Positions 46,634-55,711 of a stretch of 64,000 bases of DNA are shown here, one piece after another (position 1 is the first letter of the stretch; each line of letters starts with the position of its first letter). Made by a program: the position numbers and the translations under genes. The notes beneath the pieces were generated by a model. It made no database searches. It was not told where the DNA came from and was given only the letters and a program-made list of their open reading frames with translations. Source of the stretch: Deltaproteobacteria bacterium (lineage in GTDB: Bacteria; Myxococcota; Myxococcia; Myxococcales; SZAS-1); NCBI GenBank assembly GCA_018266075.1, contig JAFEBB010000003.1, forward strand, positions 145,741 through 209,740, given 5' to 3'.

Positions 46634-48919
46634 ATGCGCCGCCTCCTCGTCCTGCTCTCCGTCGTCGCGCTCACTTCGGTGGCGTGTAAGACCACCGACA
46701 AGCCCACCCCCGACGCGGGCAACAACCTCCCGCCCGACGACGGCTGCCACAGCCAGGCCGCGGCGCTCGCGGGCGACAAGTGCCAGCTCCCGCTCGGCGA
46801 CGCCGGCATCGAGGCGTACATCTACCCGGCGGGCGACCACGAGTGGTTCCACATCTCGGTGCCCACCGTTCCGCCGCGTGGGCTGCTCATCGTGAACGCG
46901 CAGTACAACACGCCGGAGACGCCGGTGAACCTGCAGGTCAACGTGCTCTCCTCGAGCGGCTCGAGCCTGGGCCTGCAGACCGACGTGAAGCCGCGCGGAC
47001 AGCCCGGACCGGTGACGGTGGTGGCGCGCATCAACCAGCCCGGCGACTACTACGTCCTCTGCCAGGACGATCCCTCGCAAGAGGACGATCCCACGCACGC
47101 CAACGCCGACGCGCGGCACCCGTTCTCGCTCACCGCCAACGTGCAGAGCGACCCGGACACCAACGAGCCCAACGACACCACCGCCACCGCCACCGCCATC
47201 CCGCTCGCCAACAACCAGGGCAGCGCCACCGGCGTGCTGGCCACCACGGGCGACATCGACGTGTACTCGCTGGACGTCCCCGCGCCGAGCGGCCGGGAGA
47301 TCCTCTACATCGGCATCGACGCGCCGGCGCTCACGCCCGCCTCCGATATCCGCCTGGCGTACAGCATCGTGCTCGACGGCCCGGACGGCGGCACGCCCAT
47401 CGCGGGCGGCGAGTCGCTCAGCCCCATCGGCGAGCAGAAGTTCTCCACCGCGCGCCTGGTGCCCGCCGGCGGCCGCTACTACATCACCGTGGAGCCGTAC
47501 CGGCAGCACCCGGACACCGATCCATATCCGCCGGGTGATCCGCGGCTCACGTACACCGTCACCGCGCAGCTCTGGCAGGACCTCGACACCAACGAGCCCA
47601 ACGACACGCCCGCCGAGGCCGACGCGAACGCGGTGAGCCTCTCGCTGGGCAACAGCGTGACCCTCGCCGGCCGCATCAGCGAGGTGCCGGATCCGGACTG
47701 GTTCGCGGTGAACGTGGCGGGCAGCGGCCAGAACTCGCGGCTGCGCTACTCGGTGACCTTCAACGACAACGCGGCCAACTCCAAGCGCTTCCCGCCCGCG
47801 GGCAACACGCAGCAGGACAACACCATCTTCGTGGTGAAGACCGAGCCCGACCCGGGCACCTGCCAGACGGATTGCCTCGGCGACCCGTACTGGGTGAGCC
47901 AGGGCTGCGGCCAGTCCACGCCCCAGTGCATCTACAGCTACCGCCTGGTGGATCCGAACGACGGCACGCTCTCCAACTTCCAGGGTGAGGTTCCGATCCC
48001 GGCGGGCGCGTCGGGGAACTACTACGTGCTCTTCGAAGACCAGAGCAACGACCTCGCCGACGACCGCGAGTACCAGATCACCTTGAGCTGGCTGCCCGAG
48101 GCCTCCGACGAGGTGAGCGCGTACCACGACAGCGCGGCGAGCGTGCAGGGCACCATCGCCCCGGCCATCGGCGGCTACAACGAGGACCCGGGCACGGGCA
48201 CCAACGCGGCCTCCGGCTTCATCTCCTACGGGCACGGCATCCCCGTGGAGGAGCAGGCCACCAACGACGCCACGCCGATTCCCATCTACAGCCAGGTCAC
48301 GCAGGACCAGTTCCAGCACGACATCTACACAGAGATTGACTACGACGCGATGAACGACGGCGATCTCTTCAAGATCACGTTGCCTGCGCAGACCGCGTCG
48401 GCCGACGGCGGCGTGCCCCCGCTCGCGTGGTCCACGGGCTGGACGGTGAACCCGGCCTCGAGCCAGGGCTCGGGCGCGCGCGCGTACGACCTGCTCATGA
48501 CCTACTTCTTCTGCGACCAGAGCGAGAACCCCACCTGCGATCCTCTCGGCCAGTGGGAGGCCATCCCGCTCACCTACCACTCGGGCACGGTGGCCAGCTG
48601 GAACGGCAACACTGGCGACGGCTTCGGCGTGAACGGCAACCGCATCTGGGCCAAGAGCGGCGCGTGCTTCTGCATCGAGTCGCGCTTCGCCGCGAGCGGC
48701 GTGGCCTACCTCAACGTCTCGGGCGTGAACCGCACCACCTACGACGACGCGTCGTACGAGGTGGACACGGCGTTTGCGCCGTACCCGCAGGCCAGCTGCC
48801 CGGGCCCGTCGATGTCCGACGGCGGCAGCGACACCTGCCGCTTCTGCGATCAGCAGTACGGCAACGGCTGCCAGACCGTCACCGGCCTCAGCCTGGACAG
48901 CCTCGGGCCCGGAAACTAG
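46634..48919 (+). CDS. Lipoprotein with PPC-like domains, last gene of the VWA lipoprotein series
   Basis: 761 residues. Lipobox LTSVAC. It lacks a VWA domain. At least three beta-sandwich units are visible, two introduced by DTNEPNDT (about residues 175 and 317), the usual start of a PPC domain. Each has a G-DIDVYSLDV or DPDWFAVNV strand, and the ends read GRYYITVEPY or GNYYVLFEDQSND. The C-terminus is Cys-rich (CRFCDQQYGNGC, ACFCIES). The gene lies 65 bp after the third VWA paralogue, in the same direction. I infer a surface protein acting with those paralogues. No enzyme domain is seen. Confidence 0.78.
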   Translation: MRRLLVLLSVVALTSVACKTTDKPTPDAGNNLPPDDGCHSQAAALAGDKCQLPLGDAGIEAYIYPAGDHEWFHISVPTVPPRGLLIVNAQYNTPETPVNLQVNVLSSSGSSLGLQTDVKPRGQPGPVTVVARINQPGDYYVLCQDDPSQEDDPTHANADARHPFSLTANVQSDPDTNEPNDTTATATAIPLANNQGSATGVLATTGDIDVYSLDVPAPSGREILYIGIDAPALTPASDIRLAYSIVLDGPDGGTPIAGGESLSPIGEQKFSTARLVPAGGRYYITVEPYRQHPDTDPYPPGDPRLTYTVTAQLWQDLDTNEPNDTPAEADANAVSLSLGNSVTLAGRISEVPDPDWFAVNVAGSGQNSRLRYSVTFNDNAANSKRFPPAGNTQQDNTIFVVKTEPDPGTCQTDCLGDPYWVSQGCGQSTPQCIYSYRLVDPNDGTLSNFQGEVPIPAGASGNYYVLFEDQSNDLADDREYQITLSWLPEASDEVSAYHDSAASVQGTIAPAIGGYNEDPGTGTNAASGFISYGHGIPVEEQATNDATPIPIYSQVTQDQFQHDIYTEIDYDAMNDGDLFKITLPAQTASADGGVPPLAWSTGWTVNPASSQGSGARAYDLLMTYFFCDQSENPTCDPLGQWEAIPLTYHSGTVASWNGNTGDGFGVNGNRIWAKSGACFCIESRFAASGVAYLNVSGVNRTTYDDASYEVDTAFAPYPQASCPGPSMSDGGSDTCRFCDQQYGNGCQTVTGLSLDSLGPGN

Positions 48920-48931
48920 CCGCGCATCGGA

Positions 48932-48972
48932 CGGCAGCGCGCTCCGGGGTTGACCCAACGGGAGCGCTGCCG
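48932..48972 (+). promoter_or_regulatory. Hairpin in the thiE leader
   Basis: CGGCAGCGC-G-CTCC (48932-48945, one bulged G) pairs with GGAGCGCTGCCG (48961-48972) around a 15-nt loop containing TTGACCCAACG. It ends 15 bp before the thiE start and has no T-run. I do not see a TPP riboswitch core. It may be a terminator for the lipoprotein operon or an RNA leader of thiE. Confidence 0.4.
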
Positions 48973-48987
48973 CAAGCTCGCCCCCGC

Positions 48988-49635
48988 ATGGCGCACGCGC
49001 TCCAGGCTCGCCTTCGCGGGCTCTACGCAATCGCTGACAGCGGGTACCGCCCCGAGATCCCGGTGCTGGAGAAGGTGCGCGCGCTGCTCGCGGGTGGCGC
49101 CAAGGTGGTGCAGCTGCGGCTCAAGCGCGAGGGCGGCCGCGAGGCGCTCGCGCTGGCCCGCGAGGCCGTGCCGCTCTGCCGCGCGCATGACGCGCTCTGC
49201 ATCATCAACGACCGCACCGACGTGGCCCTGCTCTCGGGGGCGGACGGCGTGCACCTCGGCGCCGAGGATCTTCCGGTGGACGAGGCCCGCCGCGCCGCAC
49301 CAAAGCTGCTTCTGGGTGCAACGGTTCGAGATCTCGCCGGCGCCGAGGCAGCGGCCGCGCTCGGCGCGGACTACGTGGGCTACGGACCGGTGTTCGGCAC
49401 CAAGACCAAGAAGCTCGACGTGCCGCCGCGCGGCCTCGAGGCCCTCGCGGACGTGGCAGCGAAGAGCCCGCTCCCGGTGATCGCCATCGGAGGCATCGAC
49501 CTGCCGCGCATCGGCGAGGTGGCGAAGGCGGGCGCGTCGATGGCGGCGGTGGTGGGTGCGGCCCTGGGCGCTCCCGAGGTCCCGCTGGCGGTGCGGGAGC
49601 TCTCCCAGGCGTTCGCGTCTGGAGCGAGCCGATGA
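48988..49635 (+). CDS. thiE: Thiamine-phosphate synthase
   Basis: 215 residues from ATG at 48988. It is a TIM-barrel enzyme with the ThiE motifs VVQLRLKR, ALCIINDRTDVALLSGADGVHLG (phosphate and metal site), GADYVGYGPVFGTKTKK, and PVIAIGGI. It joins 4-amino-5-hydroxymethyl-2-methylpyrimidine diphosphate to hydroxyethylthiazole phosphate to give thiamine phosphate. Length is normal (about 211). The next gene overlaps its stop codon by 4 bases, and a thiD-like gene follows that one, so this is a small thiamine operon. Confidence 0.92.
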   Translation: MAHALQARLRGLYAIADSGYRPEIPVLEKVRALLAGGAKVVQLRLKREGGREALALAREAVPLCRAHDALCIINDRTDVALLSGADGVHLGAEDLPVDEARRAAPKLLLGATVRDLAGAEAAAALGADYVGYGPVFGTKTKKLDVPPRGLEALADVAAKSPLPVIAIGGIDLPRIGEVAKAGASMAAVVGAALGAPEVPLAVRELSQAFASGASR

Positions 49636-50411
49636 CCAAGAAGAAGCCGACCATCGCCGTGAAGCGTCGGCCCTTCATCGGCGTGACCCTGGACCTCACC
49701 CTGCCGCCGGGCACGAACGCGCTCCCGCGCTACGAGCTCAAGCGCGCCTACACCGACGCGGTGATCGACGCGGGCGGGATGCCCATCCTCCTCCCGTACA
49801 CGAAGGACGGCTCGATGGTGGAGGCGTACCTCGGGCTCATCGAGGGCCTGGTGGTCACCGGCGGCGCCTTCGACGTGCCGCCCGAGCTCTACGGCGAGAA
49901 GCCTCGGCAGGGCCTGGGTCAGCTCAACCCGGTGCGCACCCAGTTCGAGCTGGCGCTGCTGGAACAAGTGCTCGACCGCGACATCCCCGTGCTCGGCGTC
50001 TGCGGCGGCATGCAGCTCATGAACGTGGCCTTCGGCGGCACGCTCTACCAGGACCTCGGCCGCGAGCTGCCCAGCGCGCAGGTCCACGAGATGAAGGGCG
50101 ATCGCCGGCTGCCCGCGCACGAGGTCTCGGTCACCGCGGGGACGCTCCTCGCCGCGGCGACCGGCCCCGGCTCGCTCATGGTCAACAGCACCCACCACCA
50201 GGCGGTGAAGCGCCTCGGGGGCGGGTTGATCGCCTCGGCGGTCGCCGGCGACGGCGTCATCGAGGCCATCGAGGCGCCCGACCTGCGCTTCGCCGTGGGC
50301 GTTCAGTGGCACCCCGAGCTCTTGGTGAAGAGCGTCCCCATCAACAGAGGCCTGTACCGCGGGCTGGTGCGCGCCGCCGGTGAGCGGCTCGCCAAGACCA
50401 AGGCCTCGTGA
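49632..50411 (+). CDS. Class I glutamine amidotransferase-like hydrolase (peptidase C26, PuuD-like)
   Basis: 259 residues from the ATG that overlaps the thiE stop. The C26 features are GGAFDVPPELYG near residue 76, the nucleophile elbow GVCGGMQLMNVAFGG (Cys near 123), STHHQAVKRLG, and WHPE for the catalytic His and Glu. Family members split gamma-glutamyl bonds, as in gamma-glutamyl-GABA hydrolase, or act as related amidases. No partner synthase is nearby. Its position between thiE and thiD is unexpected and suggests either a link to thiamine salvage or a passenger gene. Confidence 0.87.
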   Translation: MTKKKPTIAVKRRPFIGVTLDLTLPPGTNALPRYELKRAYTDAVIDAGGMPILLPYTKDGSMVEAYLGLIEGLVVTGGAFDVPPELYGEKPRQGLGQLNPVRTQFELALLEQVLDRDIPVLGVCGGMQLMNVAFGGTLYQDLGRELPSAQVHEMKGDRRLPAHEVSVTAGTLLAAATGPGSLMVNSTHHQAVKRLGGGLIASAVAGDGVIEAIEAPDLRFAVGVQWHPELLVKSVPINRGLYRGLVRAAGERLAKTKAS

Positions 50412-51157
50412 TGGCCGCGCGTGTGTTGGTCGTGGCGGGCCTGGAGCCCACGGGCAAGGCCGGGCTCCTCGCCGACGTGCAGGCCATCCATTCGTGCGGC
50501 GGTCGCGCGCTGGCCTGCGCGAGCGCGCTCACCGCCCAGCCCGCTGGCGGCGAGGTCTTCGTGAGCCCGGCGTCGGCGGAGGCGCTGACCAAGCAGGTCG
50601 AGGCGTGCCTCGTCGACGGCGCGCCGGGAGCGGTGAAGCTGGGCATGCTCGCCCGACCCGAGCTCGCGAGCGCGCTGGTGGAGCGGCTGACGCGCTTGCC
50701 GGTGATGCCGGTGGTGGTGGATCCGGTTCTGGCCACGAGCACCGGCGCCGCGCTCTTTTCTGGCGGCTCGCGGCGCGCGGCATATCGCGAGGTGGCGCGG
50801 CTGCGTCCCATCTTCACGCCGAACCTGCCCGAGCTGGCGATCCTCACGGGCAGCGAGCCCGCGAAGGACGACGCGTCGGTGCTGCGCCAGGCCGAGCACC
50901 TGCTCGCCTGGGGCGCGGGCGCGGTCTTGGTGAAGGGCGGTCACGGCGCGGGCAACGTGGTGCGCGATCTCTTGCTCGACGCCGACGGAAACGAGGAGGA
51001 GTTCGACGCCCCGCGGCTGAGCACGGCCGCGCGCGGGAAGGGATGCCGGTTGGCGTCGGCGCTGGCGACGTTCCTGGCGCAAGGCGAGCCGCTGACGCGC
51101 GCCGTGGATCGCGCGCGGGCGTTCGTGCGCGCGCACCTCCAGTCGGTGCCGGGCTGA
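50411..51157 (+). CDS. thiD: Hydroxymethylpyrimidine (phosphate) kinase-like protein
   Basis: 248 residues; ATG at 50411 overlaps the preceding TGA (TGATG), with GTG at 50408 as an alternative. The ribokinase-type fold shows GLEPTGKAGLLADVQ (pyrimidine site), KLGMLARPELA, VVVDPVLATSTGAAL, FTPNLPELAILTG and AVLVKGGHG. The catalytic loop, usually G-T-G-C-x-x-x-A, reads ARGKGCRLASAL here, with Lys in place of the second position. ThiD phosphorylates hydroxymethylpyrimidine twice to feed ThiE. The Thr-to-Lys change may alter activity. Its operon position supports the call. Confidence 0.83.
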   Translation: MAARVLVVAGLEPTGKAGLLADVQAIHSCGGRALACASALTAQPAGGEVFVSPASAEALTKQVEACLVDGAPGAVKLGMLARPELASALVERLTRLPVMPVVVDPVLATSTGAALFSGGSRRAAYREVARLRPIFTPNLPELAILTGSEPAKDDASVLRQAEHLLAWGAGAVLVKGGHGAGNVVRDLLLDADGNEEEFDAPRLSTAARGKGCRLASALATFLAQGEPLTRAVDRARAFVRAHLQSVPG

Positions 51158-51220
51158 AGCTCGCAGCGCCTGCTCACTCGAATTGACGCGCGCCAGACCC
51201 TCTGTCAGCTTCCGCCCATC

Positions 51221-52828
51221 TTGGACGCCGCCCGCCGCCTGTCCGCACGCACCCTCGCGTTGGTCATCGCGGGCGTGGGGCTGTTCGCGATCTTCCCCTA
51301 CGTGCCCAAGACGCGCTCGCCCAACGAGCTCTGTCGCCTGGCGCAGACGCGCTCGCTCTGGGACTTCCACACCGTGGAGATCAACCAGGTGCTCATGCAG
51401 CTCGGGCCCGTGGGCGATCTCTCGCGCATGGATACGTACGAGCTCGGTCGGCCAGTGCGGCACTACTACCCGTCGAAGGCGCCGCTGCTCAGCTACGCCG
51501 CCGTGCCCGTGTACGCGCTCCTCGAGGCGCTGCACGGAAACGGCGGGCTGCACGCTGTCCCGGAGATGGAGCTGGTCTTCTTCGGACGCGTGATCTGCAC
51601 GCTCCTGCCCGCGCTGCTGGTGCTCTTCCCGCTGAGAAAGTTCCTCGAGGCGTACCTCGCGCCGGAGCTCTCGGCGGCGCTGCTCGTGGCCTACGCGCTG
51701 GGGACGGTGTGCTTCCCGTACGCCGAGCTCTTCATGAGCCACGGGCTCACGGCCGTGGAGCTCTTCCTGGTGTTCTACGTGCTCTGGCGACACCGGCGCG
51801 GCGAGCTGACGACGCCGATTGCTTTCGGGCTCGCGGGGTTGCTCGCGGGGATCTCCGTCGCCACCGAGTACACCGCCGCCCTCGCCTTGCCGCCGCTCGC
51901 GCTCTACGGACTGCTGACGGCGAAGAAAGAAGATCGGATCCGCGCGGCGATCTTCGGCGTGCTGGGCGTGCTGCCCGCGGCGCTGTTCTTGGGCTGGTAC
52001 CACTGGCGCTGCTTCGGCTCGCCGCTCGAGACCGGCTACAAGCACCTGAACGACGCGGGCTATCAGCACTGGCACGTCGGCGGCTTCCTCGGAATCGGGC
52101 TGCCCGAGTTCAACGCCTTCTGGCGCTCGTACGCGGATCCCTTGCGCGGGCTCTTCGTGGTCTCGCCGTTCCTGGCGCTCGCCCTGCCGGGACTGTGGCT
52201 CATGCGCGGAAAGCCCGAGCTGAAGCCGGAGCTCTGGCTCTTCACCACGCTCTTCGCGCTCTACACGTACTTCACCTCGAGCTTCGCCTACGACTCCTGG
52301 GGCTGGACCACCGGCCCGCGCCACATGACGCCGCTCGCCGCGTTCTTGCTGCTTCCCGTGGGCGTCGCGTGCCAGCGCGCGCGCGAAAAGGGCCCGCTCT
52401 GGGCGGGCGGTGCGGGCGGATTGCTGGCGCTGTCGATCATCAACACCGGCCTGCTCACGCAGGTGAACTACATCTCCGACTGCCTGCGAAATGGGCTGCA
52501 CCGCCTGGCCGTACCCCTGGTGCTCAGCGGGCACCTGCCCAACTCGCCGCTGTCCATCCTCGGCGTGCCCAATCCGTGGGCCTGGCTGCCTGAGGCCCTG
52601 GCGCTCGGGGGAGGAATGGCGCTCTGCATCTGGGCGTTGGTCCGGACGCTGAAGGGGCCGGTGGCGGCGCTGGCCGCGGTGGGCGTCTGCGCGGGGCTCT
52701 TCATGCTGCACAGCCAGATCCCGCCGGGGCCGAACACGGAGTGCGAGGACGTCACCTTGCGCAACATGGGCAACGACTTCGATCCCCAGCCCGGCCAGGC
52801 GACCGCGGATTTCGAGGCCCGTCGATGA
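51221..52828 (+). CDS. Polytopic membrane protein, GT-C glycosyltransferase-like
   Basis: 535 residues; TTG at 51221 is the best start because the first membrane helix (LALVIAGVGLFAIFPY) follows within 15 residues. I count roughly ten membrane helices. The first periplasmic loop contains YELGRPVRHYYPSKAPLLSY, in the position of the acidic/His catalytic loop of GT-C enzymes (ArnT, PMT). Family members transfer sugars from polyprenyl carriers on the outer face of the inner membrane. No family-specific motif assigns the sugar. The next gene overlaps by 4 bases (ATGA) and encodes a related protein, so they work together. Confidence 0.72.
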   Translation: MDAARRLSARTLALVIAGVGLFAIFPYVPKTRSPNELCRLAQTRSLWDFHTVEINQVLMQLGPVGDLSRMDTYELGRPVRHYYPSKAPLLSYAAVPVYALLEALHGNGGLHAVPEMELVFFGRVICTLLPALLVLFPLRKFLEAYLAPELSAALLVAYALGTVCFPYAELFMSHGLTAVELFLVFYVLWRHRRGELTTPIAFGLAGLLAGISVATEYTAALALPPLALYGLLTAKKEDRIRAAIFGVLGVLPAALFLGWYHWRCFGSPLETGYKHLNDAGYQHWHVGGFLGIGLPEFNAFWRSYADPLRGLFVVSPFLALALPGLWLMRGKPELKPELWLFTTLFALYTYFTSSFAYDSWGWTTGPRHMTPLAAFLLLPVGVACQRAREKGPLWAGGAGGLLALSIINTGLLTQVNYISDCLRNGLHRLAVPLVLSGHLPNSPLSILGVPNPWAWLPEALALGGGMALCIWALVRTLKGPVAALAAVGVCAGLFMLHSQIPPGPNTECEDVTLRNMGNDFDPQPGQATADFEARR

Positions 52829-54588
52829 GCGCCGAGCTGCCAGCGTCGGCGCCCGCGCCGGCTGGGAATGACGCGAGCGAGCTGCCGCGCACCTACGCGA
52901 GCTCCGCCGTGTTCATGCTCTCGCTGACGATGGCGCTGGCGTTCGTGTTTGGCCACCAGGGCGGCGCGTCGCGGTTCACGCCCGACAAGTGGCTCAACAA
53001 GGACGGCACGTTTTACTACCTGACGCTGCGCACGCTGGTGGATCACCACACGCTCGCGCAGGACAACACCCAGCCGCGCTCCTGGTACGAGCAGGAGCTG
53101 CGCTGGAACCACACCCTGAACGCAGATTGGTCGGACGTGGCCGTGGGCCGCGATGGCCACTGGTACCCCAAGCATCCCATCCTGATGCCGCTGGTGACGG
53201 TGCCGCTCTGGTACGCCTTCGACGCGTACGGCGCGCTCATCTTGAACCTGCTCTGCCTGGCGCTGCTGCCGCTGCTCGCGTACCGGATCGCGCGGAGGAT
53301 GGCGCCCTGGGGCGCGGCGCTGGTGGCGGCGGCGCTCTTCGGCTCGAGCGCGTTCCTCACCGAGCAGGCGTACGGCTACTCGAACGACCTCTTCTACGGC
53401 GTGCTGGTGCTGCTCGCGTTCGATCGCGCGTTCGCGGAGAAGGCGCTCTCGGCGGGCTTCTGGTTCTCGCTGGCGGTGTTTGCGAAGGCGACGAACGCCG
53501 TCCTGCTGGTTCCGCTCGCGCTGGTGTGGCTGCTCAACAAGGACGTGCGCGGCTTGATCCGCTTTGGCATCGGCGCCGCGCCGGGGATCCTGGTCTTCGC
53601 GGGGCTGAACTGGTGGATGTACGGCGCGCCCTGGCACACCGGGTACAACCACATCCTCGTCCGGCAGAACGGCGTCCAGGGCTTCCACGATCACGCCCAG
53701 GACTTCGACTGGGCCCATTGGTGGAATTGGGTGAAGGCGCGCATCGTCGCGCCCCAGGGCAGCAACAGCTTCAACATGTGGGACCGCGCGGCGTTCTGGT
53801 TCCTGGCCGCGCCGGGCGCGCTCGTCGGCCTGGTCCGCAAGCCGAAGATGGCCATCCCGCTGCTGCTGGCGATCGTGTTGCCGCTGTTGCTGCTCGCGCC
53901 GTTCCAGTTCTTCCGCGTGGAGTTCTTGAACGGGCAGGTCGGGCTCTCGGTGGCGTTCATCGCCGCGCTGCTCGTGCCCTGGGTGAAGGCGCCGAAGGAC
54001 GAGCCCGCGCGCGTGTCGCGCGTTCGCTGGGACCGCCTCGGGCCGGCGCTGGCGATTCTGGTGCTGCTGGTGGCGTCGGGGATTCGGATGGCGCTGCCCA
54101 AGCCCGGCGACTTCTTCGTGAAGCACCTCGCCGACGCGAAGGTCACCCTCGGGCCCATCCCCTGCGACTACTTCAACTGGCAGGGCCAGCGCTGGGAGTG
54201 TTCCAACTTCGACCGCGGCCAGGACGAGCTCATGACCGGCCTGAGCCTCACCGGCTTGCCGACGTTCGGCGGGCAGCCGTTCGCGTCGGTGTCGCTGGCG
54301 CCGCACCCGCTGCGCGCGCCGCGGCGGATTGCCTACGACGTGCCCCTCACCCAGAAGCTCGAGGTCCGCTACGGCCTGCGCGACGGAACGCAGCCGCGCG
54401 GCAACGAGCACCTGAACATTTTTGTTAATGGCCAGCCGACCGAGCTGCCCCTCTCGCCGTCGGGCGTGATCGCCACCCAGACCATCGACACCAGCGCGCT
54501 CGCGGGCAAGAACGCGGAGATCGCGCTCGAGGTGAGCTCCGACGCCCCCGGCGACGCGCCCATCTACTTCGACGGCAAGCCCCTCTAG
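52825..54588 (+). CDS. Polytopic membrane protein, second GT-C-like member
   Basis: 587 residues from the ATG overlapping the previous stop. An N-terminal cytoplasmic tail (Pro/Ala-rich) precedes about ten helices. The first outer loop (KWLNKDGTFYYLTLRTLVDHHTL begins near residue 53; split: KWLNKDGTFYY and TLRTLVDHHTL) and WSDVAVGRDGHWYPKHP are where GT-C catalytic residues would sit. The last 120 residues form a soluble beta-rich domain (LRAPRRIAYDVPLTQKLEV, NEHLNIFVNGQP), probably outside the membrane. The sequence is related in layout to the preceding protein. Function is inferred as cell-surface glycosylation. Its stop overlaps the converging gene's stop via CTAG. Confidence 0.7.
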   Translation: MSAELPASAPAPAGNDASELPRTYASSAVFMLSLTMALAFVFGHQGGASRFTPDKWLNKDGTFYYLTLRTLVDHHTLAQDNTQPRSWYEQELRWNHTLNADWSDVAVGRDGHWYPKHPILMPLVTVPLWYAFDAYGALILNLLCLALLPLLAYRIARRMAPWGAALVAAALFGSSAFLTEQAYGYSNDLFYGVLVLLAFDRAFAEKALSAGFWFSLAVFAKATNAVLLVPLALVWLLNKDVRGLIRFGIGAAPGILVFAGLNWWMYGAPWHTGYNHILVRQNGVQGFHDHAQDFDWAHWWNWVKARIVAPQGSNSFNMWDRAAFWFLAAPGALVGLVRKPKMAIPLLLAIVLPLLLLAPFQFFRVEFLNGQVGLSVAFIAALLVPWVKAPKDEPARVSRVRWDRLGPALAILVLLVASGIRMALPKPGDFFVKHLADAKVTLGPIPCDYFNWQGQRWECSNFDRGQDELMTGLSLTGLPTFGGQPFASVSLAPHPLRAPRRIAYDVPLTQKLEVRYGLRDGTQPRGNEHLNIFVNGQPTELPLSPSGVIATQTIDTSALAGKNAEIALEVSSDAPGDAPIYFDGKPL

Positions 54589-55202
54589 CGCACGCGCGCC
54601 CCCACGCCGAGGCTCACCTGGAGCACGTAGCCCTGGGTGCCGCTCAGCACGGGCGTGAGCACCTCCAGCTGCGGACAGAACACGAAGCTCGGGCTGGTGA
54701 GCGACACCCCGGCCACGCCGCCCGCGAGCAGCCCGAAGGTGCCGCGGTTGAAGCCCGCCTCCTGCATGGGCGGGTCGAGGCCCGCGGCGGCCCAGGCGGT
54801 GGGGCCGAGGAAGACGTCGACGTCGTCGCTGGGGCGCACGCCGGCCACCAGCGAGAGCGGCGCGTAGAACGCGGTGGAGTGCGACGAATACGCGGTGAAG
54901 AACCCCAGCCCGCCCTCGGCCGCCAGCGCGAACGTGCCCGGCGTGAAGAGCGCGTGCTTGATGCGCGCCTCGGCCACGGCGCCGCCGATGAGCAGATCGA
55001 GCTCGGTGGCGTCGGTGAGGCCCAGGCCCAGCGAGGGGACGAAGTCGGGCGAGGTGATGCGCTCGTCGCTGGCGCGGAACTGGTCGTACTGCCCCGAGAA
55101 GCCCAGCCGGATGCCGCCTGCAGGCAAGGTGTCGGGCTGATTGAAGGCGCCGTAGGTCTGGCAGCCGCCGAGCAGCACGAAGAGCAGGGCGCACCGCTTC
55201 AC
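54585..55202 (-). CDS. Lipoprotein with outer-membrane beta-barrel-like pattern
   Basis: 205 residues from GTG at 55202, which overlaps the preceding stop by 4 bases. Lipobox LLGGC. The mature part alternates hydrophobic and polar residues in about eight strands with short turns (GIRLGFSGQYDQF, LGLTDATELDLLIGG, APLSLVAGVRPSDDVDVFLGP), ending in VGARVR. It looks like a small barrel or an outer-membrane-associated beta protein. No named family. It is co-translated with the Cys-rich lipoprotein upstream. Confidence 0.7.
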   Translation of the reverse strand: MKRCALLFVLLGGCQTYGAFNQPDTLPAGGIRLGFSGQYDQFRASDERITSPDFVPSLGLGLTDATELDLLIGGAVAEARIKHALFTPGTFALAAEGGLGFFTAYSSHSTAFYAPLSLVAGVRPSDDVDVFLGPTAWAAAGLDPPMQEAGFNRGTFGLLAGGVAGVSLTSPSFVFCPQLEVLTPVLSGTQGYVLQVSLGVGARVR

Positions 55203-55510
55203 TGCGCGGCACCGTGTCGGGCGTTGCAGCCGCTAACGGCGACGCAGAGACCTTGGGAGCAGACCGAGGCCTCGCAGCTGCCGATGCAGTCGTCCTGGGT
55301 CTGCGGCGGCCAGCACCCGCGCAGCTCCTCGAAGTCCTGCTGCCTCGACTGGGCGATCCCCACCGGGTTGCTGCAGCCGGAGCAGGTGAGGTTCTCGACC
55401 ACGCAGTCGCGATCGAGCGAGCACGCCGCGAACGGCCGCGCGTCCTGGACGGTCAGATCGGGCGTGCACCCCAGGAAGAGCAACGCCACCGCGAGCGCGT
55501 GCCGCGACAT
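55199..55510 (-). CDS. Small Cys-rich lipoprotein
   Basis: 103 residues. Lipobox LLFLGC. After the acylated Cys, ten more cysteines follow in the mature chain (ACSLDRDCVVENLTCSGCSN and GSCEASVCSQGLCVAVSGC, split by a Gln/Asp-rich segment). This suggests a compact disulfide-stabilised domain. It is followed by, and overlaps, the barrel-like lipoprotein. I do not recognise a family. A role at the outer membrane is likely; partner unknown. Confidence 0.7.
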   Translation of the reverse strand: MSRHALAVALLFLGCTPDLTVQDARPFAACSLDRDCVVENLTCSGCSNPVGIAQSRQQDFEELRGCWPPQTQDDCIGSCEASVCSQGLCVAVSGCNARHGAAQ

Positions 55511-55711
55511 GGCCGCAGGCTAGCTCTCGACCGCCCGACGCAGAGAGCGATTTTCGGCACGGCCGCGGCGGAAGGGTTTACTTCCTCTTGCAAAGTGCCA
55601 GAATCGCTCCGGAGCTTGGCCCCTCACGGGTCGGCTCACCACACGATCTCCGGCGGGTCCGCGGCAGCACGCGCGCGGATCCTGCGCGCGTTGTCTGGGA
55701 AAGGTGCTGCG

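Noticed and set aside
48920..48987. TPP riboswitch before thiE
   Set aside because: The gap is only 68 bp and lacks the conserved CUGAGA and thi-box core.
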